Source: Falsibacillus albus
GTDB taxonomy: Bacteria; Bacillota; Bacilli; Bacillales; DSM-25281
DNA length: 64,000 nt
NCBI RefSeq assembly: GCF_003668575.1
Contig: NZ_RCVZ01000007.1
Location: 1-64,000, forward strand
Direction of reading: 5' to 3'
The notes beneath the pieces were generated by a model. It saw only the letters and a program-made list of their open reading frames with translations, was not told where the DNA came from and did no database searches. The stretch's first letter is position 1. Every line of letters starts with the position of its first letter. Made by a program: the position numbers and the translations under genes. This document shows, one piece after another, positions 1-8,859 of the stretch.

Positions 1-119
1 TGAGGAGAAATGGAAATAAAGGGAATCAGAACAAGAATCTGATGCCCCTCGTGAGGAGAAATGTAATCAATAGAAACCAGAAAGAAATCAAAACTACGGA
101 GTTTTTTTAGGACCGTGTT

Positions 120-280
120 TATGCTTGATTTCAGCTTGCTTCAAATTGTTTAGAGGAGTTCAGATCTTAGAGGCAAGCTAGAAAAAGCGACGTCAAAGAG
201 ACCCGGAGAGTGATCGCTGGGGAGGCTCCCCATCTGCCCACAGGAAGCGGAAGCCTTTCACAGAAACCAACAGCGGTGTT
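120..280. repeat. Degenerate copy of the GC-rich intergenic repeat
   Basis: The stretch upstream of dacF has no credible gene. Its right part (about 225-277) carries the GAGGCTCCCCAT block, an AAGCGGAAGCC block and a CCAACAGCGGTG end, which also occur in the better copy at 42595-42726. The left boundary is unclear and the copy is strongly diverged. Nothing recognisable was seen in bases 1-120 apart from a short duplicated GTGAGGAGAAAT-like segment near positions 1 and 51. Confidence 0.45.
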
Positions 281-322
281 TGTTAGCCCATTAAAAATCG
301 ACTGATACTCACGGAAAAACTT

Positions 323-350
323 GTATAAAAATGATTCGATTGGAAAAAAT
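323..350 (+). promoter_or_regulatory. Putative sigma-F promoter of dacF
   Basis: GTATA at 323-327 and GGAAAAAAT at 342-350 are separated by 14 bases. This resembles the sigma-F pattern (GYATA, about 15 bases, GGnnAnAnT). dacF is a forespore gene in B. subtilis and transcription from it can run into spoIIA, so a forespore promoter is expected here. Assigned by eye. Confidence 0.55.
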
Positions 351-406
351 GGGGTTATGAAGGAAAAATACCTAATAGTCTGTTCAAATTAGATGGAGGG
401 GTCCAC

Positions 407-1570
407 ATGAAACGAATAACTCTGATGTGTGTAGCGGCAATTCTTTTTTCACTCATGAATGCTTCTACATTGTTTGCGAAAGAACAAGGAGTAACATTGG
501 CACCAAAAACAAAATCTGCAATTTTGATTGAACGGGACACGGGAAGTGTGCTTTATGATAAGAACAGCCATGAAAAATTACCTCCTGCTTCCATGACGAA
601 AATCATGACGATGCTGCTAATCATGGATGCGATCGATCAAGGCCGATTGAAGTGGGATGAAAAAGTTCGTACCAGCGAATATGCAGCTTCAATGGGTGGA
701 TCGCAAATTTTCTTGGAACCAGGCGAAGAAATGACGGTCAAGCAAATGCTCCAAGGCATTTCCATCGGTTCTGCCAATGATGCATCCGTGGCCATGGCAG
801 AAAAGATAGCCGGCAGCGAGGAAGCATTCGTCGAGATGATGAATAAAAAAGCAAAAGAATTAGGTCTGAAAGATACGAAATTTCAAAATGCAACCGGCTT
901 GCCTGCCAAGGATCATTACAGCTCCGCCTATGATATGGCGATGATGGCAAAAGAATTATTAAAACATACAGAAATCACTAAATTCACCGGAACGTATGAA
1001 TCCTATTTAAGGGAAAATACAGATAATAAATTTTGGCTGGTGAATACGAATAAATTGGTTCGTTTTTACCCGGGAGTCGACGGGTTGAAAACAGGATTTA
1101 CGAATGAGGCAAAATATTGTTTAACGGCAACGGCGAAAAAAGATAATATGCGTGTGATTGCGGTCGTATTCGGTGCGCCGACGCCAAAGGAGAGGAATGC
1201 ACAAGTTACGCAAATGCTTGATTATGCATTCTCCCAATATATGACCCAGCCAATTTATAAAAAAGGGCAGCAATTAGGAGAAGCCAAAGTAAGCAAGGGC
1301 AGTGAAAAAAAGGTGCAAGCCTATACGGATGAACCGATTTCGGTCCTCTCGAAAAAAGGGGAAAGCACGAAGAATATCAAGAAGATTGTTAAATTAAATG
1401 AAAACTTAAAAGCTCCTGTAAAAAAAGGGGAAACGGTCGGCGTCCTCATTGTGAAAAAGGATGGAAAGGAAGTTATCCACTCCAATCTGGTGGCTAATAA
1501 GAACATTGATGCGGCCAGCTGGTGGCAGCTATACAAAAAAGCTTTCGGCATGTTCGCCAAAGTTGATTAG
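407..1570 (+). CDS. dacF: D-alanyl-D-alanine carboxypeptidase DacF
   Basis: Low-molecular-weight penicillin-binding protein of the peptidase S11 family (387 aa). It removes the terminal D-alanine from peptidoglycan stem peptides outside the membrane. An N-terminal signal peptide ends near residue 25. All three active-site motifs are present: S62-M-T-K65, S122-A-N124 and K228-T-G230. The C-terminal third fits the PBP5-type beta-rich domain. The start has a GGAGG-type ribosome site (GATGGAGGGG) 7-8 bases upstream. In B. subtilis DacF is made in the forespore and tunes cortex cross-linking together with DacB, which is also in this window. Location directly before spoIIAA is the conserved arrangement and decides dacF over other PBP5 paralogues. 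Confidence 0.95.
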   Translation: MKRITLMCVAAILFSLMNASTLFAKEQGVTLAPKTKSAILIERDTGSVLYDKNSHEKLPPASMTKIMTMLLIMDAIDQGRLKWDEKVRTSEYAASMGGSQIFLEPGEEMTVKQMLQGISIGSANDASVAMAEKIAGSEEAFVEMMNKKAKELGLKDTKFQNATGLPAKDHYSSAYDMAMMAKELLKHTEITKFTGTYESYLRENTDNKFWLVNTNKLVRFYPGVDGLKTGFTNEAKYCLTATAKKDNMRVIAVVFGAPTPKERNAQVTQMLDYAFSQYMTQPIYKKGQQLGEAKVSKGSEKKVQAYTDEPISVLSKKGESTKNIKKIVKLNENLKAPVKKGETVGVLIVKKDGKEVIHSNLVANKNIDAASWWQLYKKAFGMFAKVD

Positions 1571-1624
1571 CTGATTGTTGAATGCCCACTAATCCTGGCG
1601 AATCGTTACTAGTTTTGTCAACGA

Positions 1625-1654
1625 GAAGGAATCATGAACTTTAAAGGCGAATTG
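1625..1654 (+). promoter_or_regulatory. Putative sigma-H promoter of the spoIIA operon
   Basis: AGGAATC at 1627-1633 and GGCGAATTG at 1646-1654 are separated by 12 bases. This matches the sigma-H pattern (AGGAwww, 11-12 bases, RnnGAATww). The spoIIA operon of B. subtilis is started by sigma-H with Spo0A. The sequence lies about 35 bases before the spoIIAA start. No Spo0A box was verified. Confidence 0.7.
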
Positions 1655-1688
1655 ACTCACTATACGACATATAAGGAGGCATGTAATA

Positions 1689-2039
1689 GTGAGTCTTGCG
1701 ATTGATTTGGAAGTAAAGAACGAGGTTTTATGCATTCGTCTCCAAGGTGAGTTGGATCACCATACAGCAGAATCATTGCGGCAGAGTGCTTCAAAAGCCA
1801 TTGAAGAACATGATATCCGTCATATTATCTTGAATTTAGAACAGCTTTCTTTCATGGACAGTTCTGGTTTGGGTGTCATTTTGGGAAGATATAAGCAAAT
1901 AAAGCAAAAACATGGTGAAATGGTCGTTTGCGCAATATCCCCTTCTGTGAAAAGATTATTTGAGATGTCGGGCTTATTTAAAATCATTCGGTTAGAATCG
2001 TCTGAAGAGTTCGCATTACAAAGATTGGGGGTTGCGTAG
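1689..2039 (+). CDS. spoIIAA: Anti-sigma F factor antagonist SpoIIAA
   Basis: STAS-domain anti-anti-sigma factor (116 aa). Unphosphorylated SpoIIAA binds SpoIIAB and frees sigma-F in the forespore. SpoIIAB phosphorylates it and SpoIIE dephosphorylates it. The phosphorylation site is visible as MDSSGLG with S58, the same position as in B. subtilis. Translation starts at GTG, with TAAGGAGG about 8 bases upstream. The stop codon lies one base before the spoIIAB start, typical of a coupled operon. Confidence 0.97.
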   Translation: MSLAIDLEVKNEVLCIRLQGELDHHTAESLRQSASKAIEEHDIRHIILNLEQLSFMDSSGLGVILGRYKQIKQKHGEMVVCAISPSVKRLFEMSGLFKIIRLESSEEFALQRLGVA

Positions 2040-2040
2040 G

Positions 2041-2481
2041 ATGAAAAATGAAATGAGCTTGGAATTCAGTGCATTGAGTCAGAACGAATCTTTCGCCCGC
2101 GTTACGGTGGCGGCATTCGTGGCGCAATTGGATCCGACAATGGACGAATTGACAGAGTTGAAAACAGTGGTATCGGAAGCCGTTACAAATGCCATCATCC
2201 ATGGCTATGACAACGATCCTTCCGGAAAAGTCTATATATATGTTTCGATTGAAAACGGAGTTGTCGATTTGACCATTCGGGACAATGGGTCAGGGATACA
2301 GGACATTGAAGAAGCACGTCAACCGCTTTATACGACTAAACCAGAACTTGAGCGCTCAGGAATGGGCTTTACAATCATGGAAAATTTCATGGACGAAGTG
2401 GACATAGAATCACGACCAGGAGCAGGCACCTCAATTCGTTTAATAAAGCATTTAACTAAAAGTAAAGCGCTTTGCAATTAA
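2041..2481 (+). CDS. spoIIAB: Anti-sigma F factor / serine kinase SpoIIAB
   Basis: GHKL-family protein kinase and anti-sigma factor (146 aa). It holds sigma-F inactive and phosphorylates SpoIIAA. The ATP-binding boxes are clear: the N-box [11 protein letters not shown], the G1 box with DNGSGI, and the G2 region [11 protein letters not shown]. The N terminus ([12 protein letters not shown]) and C terminus (KSKALCN) are nearly those of the B. subtilis protein, which fixes the ATG at 2041. An upstream TTG in the same frame inside spoIIAA is not needed. Confidence 0.97.
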   Translation: MKNEMSLEFSALSQNESFARVTVAAFVAQLDPTMDELTELKTVVSEAVTNAIIHGYDNDPSGKVYIYVSIENGVVDLTIRDNGSGIQDIEEARQPLYTTKPELERSGMGFTIMENFMDEVDIESRPGAGTSIRLIKHLTKSKALCN

Positions 2482-2493
2482 GGGGTAGTGCCT

Positions 2494-3252
2494 ATGGATG
2501 TCGAATTGAAAAACGAAACGGATAAAGGTTTCCTAAAGGATCATGAGGTCAAGGAATTAATAAAACTTAGTCAAGAGGGCAATCAAGAAGCAAGGGATAC
2601 GATTATCCAGAAAAACATGCGGCTAGTTTGGTCCGTTGTCCAACGTTTCCTCAACCGCGGCTATGAACCCGATGACCTTTTTCAAATTGGAAGCATCGGT
2701 TTGCTGAAATCAGTCGATAAGTTTGATCTTTCCTATGATGTGAAGTTTTCAACGTATGCAGTCCCTATGATTATTGGTGAAATTCAAAGGTTCATCCGGG
2801 ATGATGGGACTGTTAAAGTGAGCCGCTCGCTGAAAGAAATGGGAAATCGGATCAGGAAGGCAAAAGACGAGCTTTCAAAGAAACTTGGAAGGGTTCCGAC
2901 CGTGAATGAGATCGCTGATTTTCTCGAATTGACTCCAGAGGAAATTGTGATGGCTCAGGAGGCGAGCAGGTCCCCCTCATCCATTCATGAAACCGTTTAT
3001 GAGAATGACGGGGATCCAATTACACTCCTTGATCAAATCGCAGACCAAAACGAGCATAAATGGTTTGATAAAATCGCCTTAAAAGAAGCGATCAGGGAAT
3101 TGGATGACCGCGAGAGACTGATTGTGTATTTGCGCTATTATAAGGACCAGACCCAATCAGAGGTGGCAGAACGGCTTGGAATCTCACAAGTACAGGTCTC
3201 CAGGCTGGAAAAGAAAATATTGCAGCAAATGAAAGACCGAATGGAAACATAG
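2494..3252 (+). CDS. sigF: RNA polymerase sigma-F factor
   Basis: Sigma-70 family factor of the B/F/G type (252 aa). It directs early forespore transcription after asymmetric division. Region 2 (MRLVWSVVQRF, GYEPDDLFQIG, then KFSTYAVPMIIGEIQRF) and region 4 (RERLIVYLRYYKDQTQSEVAERLGIS) are well conserved. ATG at 2494 is preferred over GTG at 2488: the AGGGGT ribosome site is 7 bases before the ATG and would be almost touching the GTG. It is the last gene of the spoIIA operon and is followed by a terminator. Confidence 0.97.
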   Translation: MDVELKNETDKGFLKDHEVKELIKLSQEGNQEARDTIIQKNMRLVWSVVQRFLNRGYEPDDLFQIGSIGLLKSVDKFDLSYDVKFSTYAVPMIIGEIQRFIRDDGTVKVSRSLKEMGNRIRKAKDELSKKLGRVPTVNEIADFLELTPEEIVMAQEASRSPSSIHETVYENDGDPITLLDQIADQNEHKWFDKIALKEAIRELDDRERLIVYLRYYKDQTQSEVAERLGISQVQVSRLEKKILQQMKDRMET

Positions 3253-3258
3253 CTAAAA

Positions 3259-3296
3259 AGAATGCCTGTCAAAGCGCAGGCATTCTTTTTTTTTTT
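3259..3296 (+). terminator. Terminator after sigF
   Basis: AATGCCTG pairs with CAGGCATT around a short loop and is followed by about 12 T. Closes the dacF-spoIIA unit. Confidence 0.9.
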
Positions 3297-3640
3297 GCCT
3301 TTTTCTCAAAGATTATTGTTTTAGAAGGATGTCTTGTAAGTCATTCGTTGATTGGAGCGGAAGGTGCGAGACTCCGGAGGGATTAGCGAGCAAGGTGAGG
3401 GCCCCGCAGTGCAGTGAGGAAATGTAGCGAGGAAATGTAAGGCGGATGTTCGATTAAGTTCGGCACGTCCTCAAAAAATGCAAGGCATTTTTCTTCTGCG
3501 ATGTGTCGCTGCCGAAGTGTTCCTTGTCCTGTCCCAACACCGAACGACCTCACATCTTGTGTGGCCCCTCGGAAAGCGGGCATCCTTCCACGGAAATCAA
3601 CCGTATTCAATCTTTTGCAACAAACTGTACGTAAAAATCT
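3297..3640. repeat. Nested MITE-like repeat, copy between sigF and spoVAA
   Basis: The outer shell begins with TTCTCAAAGATTATTG (3303-3318) and ends with GCAACAAACTGTACG (3617-3631). The two are approximate inverted repeats. The inner GC-rich module runs from GTTGATTGGAGCGG (from 3347) to CGGAAATCAAC (ending 3601). It contains the ATGTTCGATTAAGTTCGGC / CGAACGACCTCAC hairpin found in the other long copies. Short open frames on both strands here are repeat artefacts, not genes. Confidence 0.75.
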
Positions 3641-3730
3641 TATCTTTATAAATCAATTTTCCTGTGTTTTAGTTTTTAAAGCCTTTTAAAAAGTGTTCCG
3701 ATTCCTTTTTTGACTAGCAATTATTGGTGT

Positions 3731-3759
3731 TCATGAATTGTTCTTACTTACTCATACTA
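3731..3759 (+). promoter_or_regulatory. Putative sigma-G promoter of spoVAA
   Basis: TCATG at 3731-3735 and CATACTA at 3753-3759 are 17 bases apart. The -10 fits the sigma-G consensus (CATwmTA), while the -35 (gHATR) misses the first base. spoVA is a sigma-G operon in B. subtilis, and the start codon lies about 38 bases downstream. Confidence 0.55.
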
Positions 3760-3796
3760 CATATACAAGGAAATTCATGTGCAGGAAGTGAAGAAA

Positions 3797-4417
3797 ATGG
3801 AATCCTCCATTTACTTGAAGTTAAGGCATCGCATTCAGGTTCATCCAGACAGTTCAATATCCTTGGGCCGCATCGCGCAGATCATTGCACCCGATGCATA
3901 TGCAGAAAGAGTAAAAAGTTTGCAGATTTATCAAGTATCAGAATGTGATCAAAACATTATCATCATCGATGTTATGCAAGTGATCGGCCTTATTCAGGAC
4001 CACTTTCAGGGCATGGACGTTCAAACGATAGGACCCGCTCAAACAATCGTGGAAGTAGTGTTTAAAAGAAAAAGGATGTCTGTTCCTTTGTTTATCCTTG
4101 TTTGGCTTTTGTTGTTCATCGGAGCAGGTCTTGCCATTATGAACTTTCATGAAGATGTCAGCATGAGAAGCGTACACCAGCATTTATACGAAATCATTAC
4201 GGGAGAGGCCAACAGCAAGCCACTGATCTTTCAGGTTCCTTATTCGATAGGTCTTGGCCTTGGCATGATATTGTTCTTTAACCATGTGTTTAGAAAAAGA
4301 ATCAATGAAGAGCCGAGTCCGCTTGAAGTAGAGATGTTCAATTATCAGCTTGATCTGGACCAATATGTCATTATGAACGAAAACAAAGAAAGTATGAAGC
4401 ACATAGATGACGATTAA
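3797..4417 (+). CDS. spoVAA: Stage V sporulation protein AA
   Basis: SpoVAA (206 aa, same length as B. subtilis) belongs to the inner-membrane SpoVA complex that moves dipicolinic acid into and out of the spore. It has an N-terminal soluble domain (about 1-95) and membrane segments near 100-120 and 150-175. The family signature EEPSPLEVEMFNYQLDLDQY lies near the C terminus. ATG at 3797 gives the family N terminus (MESSIYLKLRHR) and has AGGAAGTG 6 bases upstream. It overlaps spoVAB by 11 bases. Confidence 0.93.
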   Translation: MESSIYLKLRHRIQVHPDSSISLGRIAQIIAPDAYAERVKSLQIYQVSECDQNIIIIDVMQVIGLIQDHFQGMDVQTIGPAQTIVEVVFKRKRMSVPLFILVWLLLFIGAGLAIMNFHEDVSMRSVHQHLYEIITGEANSKPLIFQVPYSIGLGLGMILFFNHVFRKRINEEPSPLEVEMFNYQLDLDQYVIMNENKESMKHIDDD

Positions 4418-4829
4418 AATTGTTTTTATGGCATTCGTCGGCTTGGCAGGCGGTCTCGCTGTAGGTTCTGGATTTGTAGCTTTCCTGACTGTGCTTGGCA
4501 TCATTCCTAGGTTGACCCAGCTAACGAAAACAATGAAGATGATTCACTATTTTGAAGGGGCAGTGGTTGCCGGGGCTCTTATTTTCGGTTGGTTCAGTTT
4601 GAGGGATACAACTTTTTCTTTATCACCGTTGATTTTGATTCCGATTGGGCTGGGAAGTGGGATCTTCACCGGGATGCTGGCAGCTGCTTTGACAGAAGTA
4701 TTGAATGTGTTTCCGATTCTGGCCAAACGGATCGGGATTGACGATCGAATCATTTATTTATTGATGGCAATCGTCTTTGGAAAAGTCCTTGGGTCATTGT
4801 TTCATTGGATATACTTTGTAGATCAATAA
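4407..4829 (+). CDS. spoVAB: Stage V sporulation protein AB
   Basis: Small integral membrane protein (140 aa, family about 141 aa) with about four hydrophobic segments and a glycine-rich N terminus (AFVGLAGGLAVGSG). It is a subunit of the SpoVA dipicolinate channel machinery. The ATG lies inside the end of spoVAA, which suggests translational coupling. The next gene should be spoVAC in the B. subtilis arrangement but is spoVAEA here. Confidence 0.9.
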   Translation: MTIKIVFMAFVGLAGGLAVGSGFVAFLTVLGIIPRLTQLTKTMKMIHYFEGAVVAGALIFGWFSLRDTTFSLSPLILIPIGLGSGIFTGMLAAALTEVLNVFPILAKRIGIDDRIIYLLMAIVFGKVLGSLFHWIYFVDQ

Positions 4830-4862
4830 CCAGTACAGGTTGATGTGAAAGGATATGGAGGC

Positions 4863-5438
4863 ATGACAAATAAGCGCCGGGTCATTTTAATAACCGATGG
4901 GGATGATTATGCTAAAAAAGCCGTACAGTCTGTAGCGAAGGAGTATGGAGGGAGATGTATTTCCCAGTCAGGCGGAAATCCATCTCATTTAAAAGGATAT
5001 GAAATTGTTAAGCTCATTAAAAAGGCGCCTTATGATCCGGTTTTTGTCATGTTTGATGATAGTGGGTTTCTAGGGGAAGGAGCCGGAGAAATGGCAATGA
5101 AATATGTAGCGAATCATAAAGAAATCGAAGTGCTCGGTGTCATTGCTGTAGCCTCTAAAACGAGGGATGCCGAGTGGACTAGAGTGGATGTCTGCATCGA
5201 CAATGAAGGCAACCTGACCTCTAAAGGCGTGGATAAGTTTGGAGTTCCCGAAATGGAAACGGGGAGAATAAACGGGGATACGGTCTACTGCTTAGATCAA
5301 TTGGATGTCCCCCTCATTGTCGGCATCGGTGATATCGGGAAGATGTCTAAAAAAGACCATTTCGACAAAGGCGCACCGATCACTAAAAAGGCAGTCGAAG
5401 TCATCTTAGAAAGGAGTGGATATAATGCCGAAAGGTGA
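4863..5438 (+). CDS. spoVAEA: Stage V sporulation protein AEA
   Basis: Soluble SpoVAE-a protein (191 aa) with the family's N-terminal RVILITDGD strand, the [15 protein letters not shown] motif and the [14 protein letters not shown] and GDIGKM segments. Its biochemical role is not established; it is made with the SpoVA channel. The ATG at 4863 agrees with the B. subtilis N terminus. An in-frame GTG at 4845 is an alternative, because the nearest GGAGG is only one base before the ATG, while AAAGG is 10 bases before it. The coding region overlaps spoVAF by 14 bases. spoVAC, spoVAD and spoVAEB, which normally precede it, are absent from this operon. Confidence 0.88.
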   Translation: MTNKRRVILITDGDDYAKKAVQSVAKEYGGRCISQSGGNPSHLKGYEIVKLIKKAPYDPVFVMFDDSGFLGEGAGEMAMKYVANHKEIEVLGVIAVASKTRDAEWTRVDVCIDNEGNLTSKGVDKFGVPEMETGRINGDTVYCLDQLDVPLIVGIGDIGKMSKKDHFDKGAPITKKAVEVILERSGYNAER

Positions 5439-6906
5439 TTTGAATACGAAAAAGCCCATCCCGAGCGATTTGAACAAGATGGAAAAATATATGAAGGAAA
5501 GAGTCGGGCTGGGAACCAGCTTTGATTTAGGGATAAGGAAATTAATCATCCTAAAGAAAAGCGTCCATATTTATTATGTAAATGGGCTCTGTGATACACA
5601 ATATATCATAAAGCTCTTTCAAGAATTAATCGAAATCAATGATAATGAAAGAATGTCCTCCAAATTATATGAGATTGTCGAAAATCGTCTCATTCACCAA
5701 TCCGTCCAGCCGGTCAAGACGATTGATGAAACGGTGGATCAAGTATTATCCGGTTTAATCGCAGTCCTTGTAGAAGGAGAAGAAAAAGCTTTAATTGTAG
5801 ATGTAAGGAGCTATCCTGGGCGCCAGCCATCCGAACCGGATACAGAAAAGGTCGTAAGGGGATCGCGTGATGGTTATGTAGAAAATATCATCGTCAATAC
5901 AGCATTGACCCGAAGAAGGATCAGAGATGAACGGCTCCGTTTTGAAATGTTCAAGGTCGGGGAGCGGTCAAAGATGGATGTATCTATCGCCTATATCGAT
6001 GACGTAGCAAACCCTGATCTTATCAATGTTATTAAAAATGAATTGACTAACATTAAAATCGATGGGCTTGCCATGGCAGATAAGTCAATTGAGGAATTTT
6101 TGGTCAAACAAGGCTACAATCCATTTCCGCTGGTCAGATATACAGAGAGGGCGGATGTTGGTGCAACACATCTTCTGGAAGGGCATGTGCTGTTATTCGT
6201 AGATACGTCACCAAGCGTGATCATCACTCCGACAACTTATTTCCATCACGTCCAGCATGCGGAAGAATACCGCCAATCAGCAGCGGTGGGGACCTTTGTA
6301 CGGTGGGTAAGGTTCTTGGGGATATTAGCATCGATCTTCCTGATTCCATTGTGGTATCTATTCGTTCAGGAGCCGTCTTTATTGCCGGACCGGATTGCTT
6401 TTATCGGACCGAATGAACAGACGCACATCCCGATGCTGGTACAAATAATAATTGCCGATCTGGGGTTGGAATTTCTACGGATTGCCGCGATCCATACACC
6501 AACCCCGCTATCGACGGCAATGGGCTTGGTCGCAGCCGTTATGATCGGACAAATCGCCATTGATGTAGGTCTCTTCGTACCTGAGGTCATTCTATATATT
6601 TCTGTTGCAGCAATAGGTACTTACTCTACACCGAGCTATGAGCTGAGTGTAGCCAATAAACTCGTAAGGATCTCACTATTAATCATTGTCGCAATATTTG
6701 GTGTCCCAGGATTTGTAGTGGGTTCGACTTTATTCATCATATTCCTTGTCCAAATCCGATCATTGAATACGCCTTATCTATGGCCACTGATTCCATTCAG
6801 TCCTGCAGCCTTCATGCAAATCCTGATCAGAAGATCTGTTCCAGGCTCTAAAATGAGGCCGAGCATTGTCCAGCCAAGGAACAAATATAAACAGTCAAAT
6901 AGTTGA
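5425..6906 (+). CDS. spoVAF: Stage V sporulation protein AF (GerA-family)
   Basis: 493 aa, related to the A subunits of GerA-type germinant receptors. There is a long hydrophilic N-terminal domain (about 1-290), then membrane segments from about 295 to 465 including a P/G-rich [12 protein letters not shown] region and the [14 protein letters not shown] motif. It is not essential for SpoVA function in B. subtilis and is thought to act in germination. ATG at 5425 is chosen because AAGGAG sits 8 bases upstream; the in-frame GTG at 5416 falls within that ribosome site. Confidence 0.92.
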   Translation: MPKGDLNTKKPIPSDLNKMEKYMKERVGLGTSFDLGIRKLIILKKSVHIYYVNGLCDTQYIIKLFQELIEINDNERMSSKLYEIVENRLIHQSVQPVKTIDETVDQVLSGLIAVLVEGEEKALIVDVRSYPGRQPSEPDTEKVVRGSRDGYVENIIVNTALTRRRIRDERLRFEMFKVGERSKMDVSIAYIDDVANPDLINVIKNELTNIKIDGLAMADKSIEEFLVKQGYNPFPLVRYTERADVGATHLLEGHVLLFVDTSPSVIITPTTYFHHVQHAEEYRQSAAVGTFVRWVRFLGILASIFLIPLWYLFVQEPSLLPDRIAFIGPNEQTHIPMLVQIIIADLGLEFLRIAAIHTPTPLSTAMGLVAAVMIGQIAIDVGLFVPEVILYISVAAIGTYSTPSYELSVANKLVRISLLIIVAIFGVPGFVVGSTLFIIFLVQIRSLNTPYLWPLIPFSPAAFMQILIRRSVPGSKMRPSIVQPRNKYKQSNS

Positions 6907-6971
6907 TCGATTTATTGCATACTCCATGCTTCTGTGATAAAGTTTATTTAATTTATAACACGATGATTGAT

Positions 6972-7010
6972 GATAGACAGTGAGTCGGAAAATCTGACTG
7001 CTGTCTATTT
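6972..7010 (+). terminator. Hairpin between spoVAF and lysA
   Basis: ATAGACAG pairs with CTGTCTAT, with an inner AGTC/GACT pairing. It is followed by TTTGTG rather than a T run, so termination would be weak. It lies directly before the lysA ribosome site. Confidence 0.5.
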
Positions 7011-7039
7011 GTGTATGATAGCAGATGGAGTGTGGGGAA

Positions 7040-8365
7040 ATGACGCATTTATATGGTACATCGAAAATTAATGAAAAAGGTCATCTGGTCATTGGGGGCT
7101 GCGACACGGTAGAGCTGTCAAAGAAATACGGAACACCCCTCTATGTATATGATGTCGAATTGATCCGTGAAAGGGCAAGGGGCTTCAAAAATACCTTTGC
7201 ATCATTGGGGGTAAAGGCTCAAGTCGCCTATGCAAGCAAGGCTTTTTCTTCCATTGCAATGATCCAGGTCATAGCGGAAGAAGGTTTATCATTGGATGTA
7301 GTTTCTGCTGGGGAATTATACACAGCGCTTGCTGCAGGTTTCCCGAAGGAAAAGATCCATTTTCATGGCAATAACAAGAGTGAAGCAGAGCTTAGGATGG
7401 CGATGGAACATGATATTGGATGCATTGTTGTCGACAACTTTGTAGAGCTTGAATTATTGGAAGAAATCTGTTCTGAAATGAAGATGCCGATGCAGGTATT
7501 GCTCCGGGTAACCCCTGGAATCGAAGCACATACGCATGACTACATCCTCACAGGACAAGAGGATTCCAAATTTGGCTTCGATCTGCAAAACGGACAGGCG
7601 GAATCCGCTTTGCTTCAGGCGGTGGATTCAAATTGGATCGATGTACTGGGAATCCATTGCCATATCGGTTCGCAAATATTCGAGACGACTGGCTTTGTTT
7701 TAGCAGCTCAAAAAATCATCGAAAAGCTGCAAGAGTGGAATGAAAAGCACCTGTTCACCCCGAGTGTCTTGAATCTCGGAGGAGGATTCGGAATCCGCTA
7801 CACCGAAGAGGATGATCCGATTTCCCCATCGCAATATGTAGAGGAAATCATATTGAAGGTTAAAGAGGAAACGAGAAACTACGGACTGCCGATGCCGGAA
7901 ATTTGGATTGAACCTGGAAGGTCACTTGTTGGGGACGCAGGCACCACTTTATATGAAATCGGCTCACATAAGGACGTACCGGATATCAGAAAATATATTG
8001 CAATAGATGGGGGCATGAACGATAATATTCGGCCTGCATTATATGATGCAAAATATGAAGCGATTGTTGCCAATCGTGCCGATGCACCCGTAGAGGAACT
8101 TGTGTCGATAGCTGGAAAGTGCTGTGAGTCGGGAGATATGCTGATTTGGGACATCCAGCTTCCAGCTACCGCCAAAGGTGATCTGCTGGCTGTATTCTGT
8201 ACCGGAGCTTATGGCTATTCGATGGCAAATAATTATAATAGGCTTCCGCGTCCGCCTGTCGTTTTTGTTGAAGGTGGAGAGGATCAACTTGTCATCAGGC
8301 GTGAAAGCTTGGAGGATCTAATTCATTTGGATATTCCATTGGGCACGAGCCTTAAAAAAAGCTGA
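7040..8365 (+). CDS. lysA: Diaminopimelate decarboxylase
   Basis: PLP enzyme (441 aa) that decarboxylates meso-diaminopimelate to L-lysine, the last step of lysine synthesis. The Schiff-base lysine lies in YASKAF (K67). The HIGSQ, GGGFG, EPGRS and CESGD motifs of the alanine-racemase fold family IV are all present. ATG at 7040 matches the B. subtilis N terminus and has GGAG 9 bases upstream; an in-frame ATG at 7025 lacks a ribosome site. No lysine riboswitch was recognised in the leader. Confidence 0.97.
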   Translation: MTHLYGTSKINEKGHLVIGGCDTVELSKKYGTPLYVYDVELIRERARGFKNTFASLGVKAQVAYASKAFSSIAMIQVIAEEGLSLDVVSAGELYTALAAGFPKEKIHFHGNNKSEAELRMAMEHDIGCIVVDNFVELELLEEICSEMKMPMQVLLRVTPGIEAHTHDYILTGQEDSKFGFDLQNGQAESALLQAVDSNWIDVLGIHCHIGSQIFETTGFVLAAQKIIEKLQEWNEKHLFTPSVLNLGGGFGIRYTEEDDPISPSQYVEEIILKVKEETRNYGLPMPEIWIEPGRSLVGDAGTTLYEIGSHKDVPDIRKYIAIDGGMNDNIRPALYDAKYEAIVANRADAPVEELVSIAGKCCESGDMLIWDIQLPATAKGDLLAVFCTGAYGYSMANNYNRLPRPPVVFVEGGEDQLVIRRESLEDLIHLDIPLGTSLKKS

Positions 8366-8373
8366 AATTGGAC

Positions 8374-8423
8374 TGCCTGCATTATGCCTTGCGTAAGAAT
8401 GGGGGAATATGCAGGCATTTTTT
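8374..8423 (+). terminator. Terminator after lysA
   Basis: TGCCTGCAT and ATGCAGGCA form a perfect 9-bp stem around a 26-base loop and are followed by TTTTTT. Confidence 0.85.
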
Positions 8424-8431
8424 AATGAAAA

Positions 8432-8712
8432 GGCTGTTTTCTCAAAGATTGTTGTTTTTAACAGTCTTTCTTTAGAATAACTCATCATAGGATGTTGATT
8501 GGAGCGGAAGCTGCGAGACTCCGGAGGGATCAGCCGGCCAGGTGAGACCCCGCAGCGAAGCGAGGAGAGGGAAGTCGGATGTTCGATTAAGTTCAGCACA
8601 TCGTGTGCCAACATTGAACGACCTCACTTCGTGTGAGGCCCCTCGGAAAGCGAGCATCCTGCAGCGGAAATCAACCTTTCATGACTAGCAACAAACTTTA
8701 CGAAAAGAACAG
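8432..8712. repeat. Nested MITE-like repeat, best full copy
   Basis: The left shell end GGCTGTTTTCTCAAAG.. (8432-8454) and the right shell end GCAACAAACTTTACG.. (8688-8712) are imperfect inverted repeats of about 24 bases. The inner module (8494-8675) starts GTTGATTGGAGCGG and ends GCGGAAATCAAC. It has an internal hairpin in which GTTCGAT pairs with ATtGAAC and GGCACA-like arms flank the loop. No gene is supported inside. Confidence 0.8.
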
Positions 8713-8859
8713 TTATGAATAAAAGGACCTATCACCTGATGACATGCAATAGGGGATTGCGAAAAAGTCGGAAAGTGCCTACACTAACAAAATAAAAGGT
8801 TCTTTACAAAAAGAGCCTAAACTAAAGAATGACCCCTTCTTAAAAAAGGAGTGGAGAGA

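Noticed and set aside
3383-3689. Open frames of 60-75 codons on both strands
   Set aside because: They lie entirely in the repeat; the same frames recur in the other copies (8472-8657, 25040-25258, 39784-40029) through repeat sequence, without ribosome sites.
6907-7039. Lysine riboswitch upstream of lysA
   Set aside because: Only about 130 bases with one simple hairpin; the conserved L-box core was not found.
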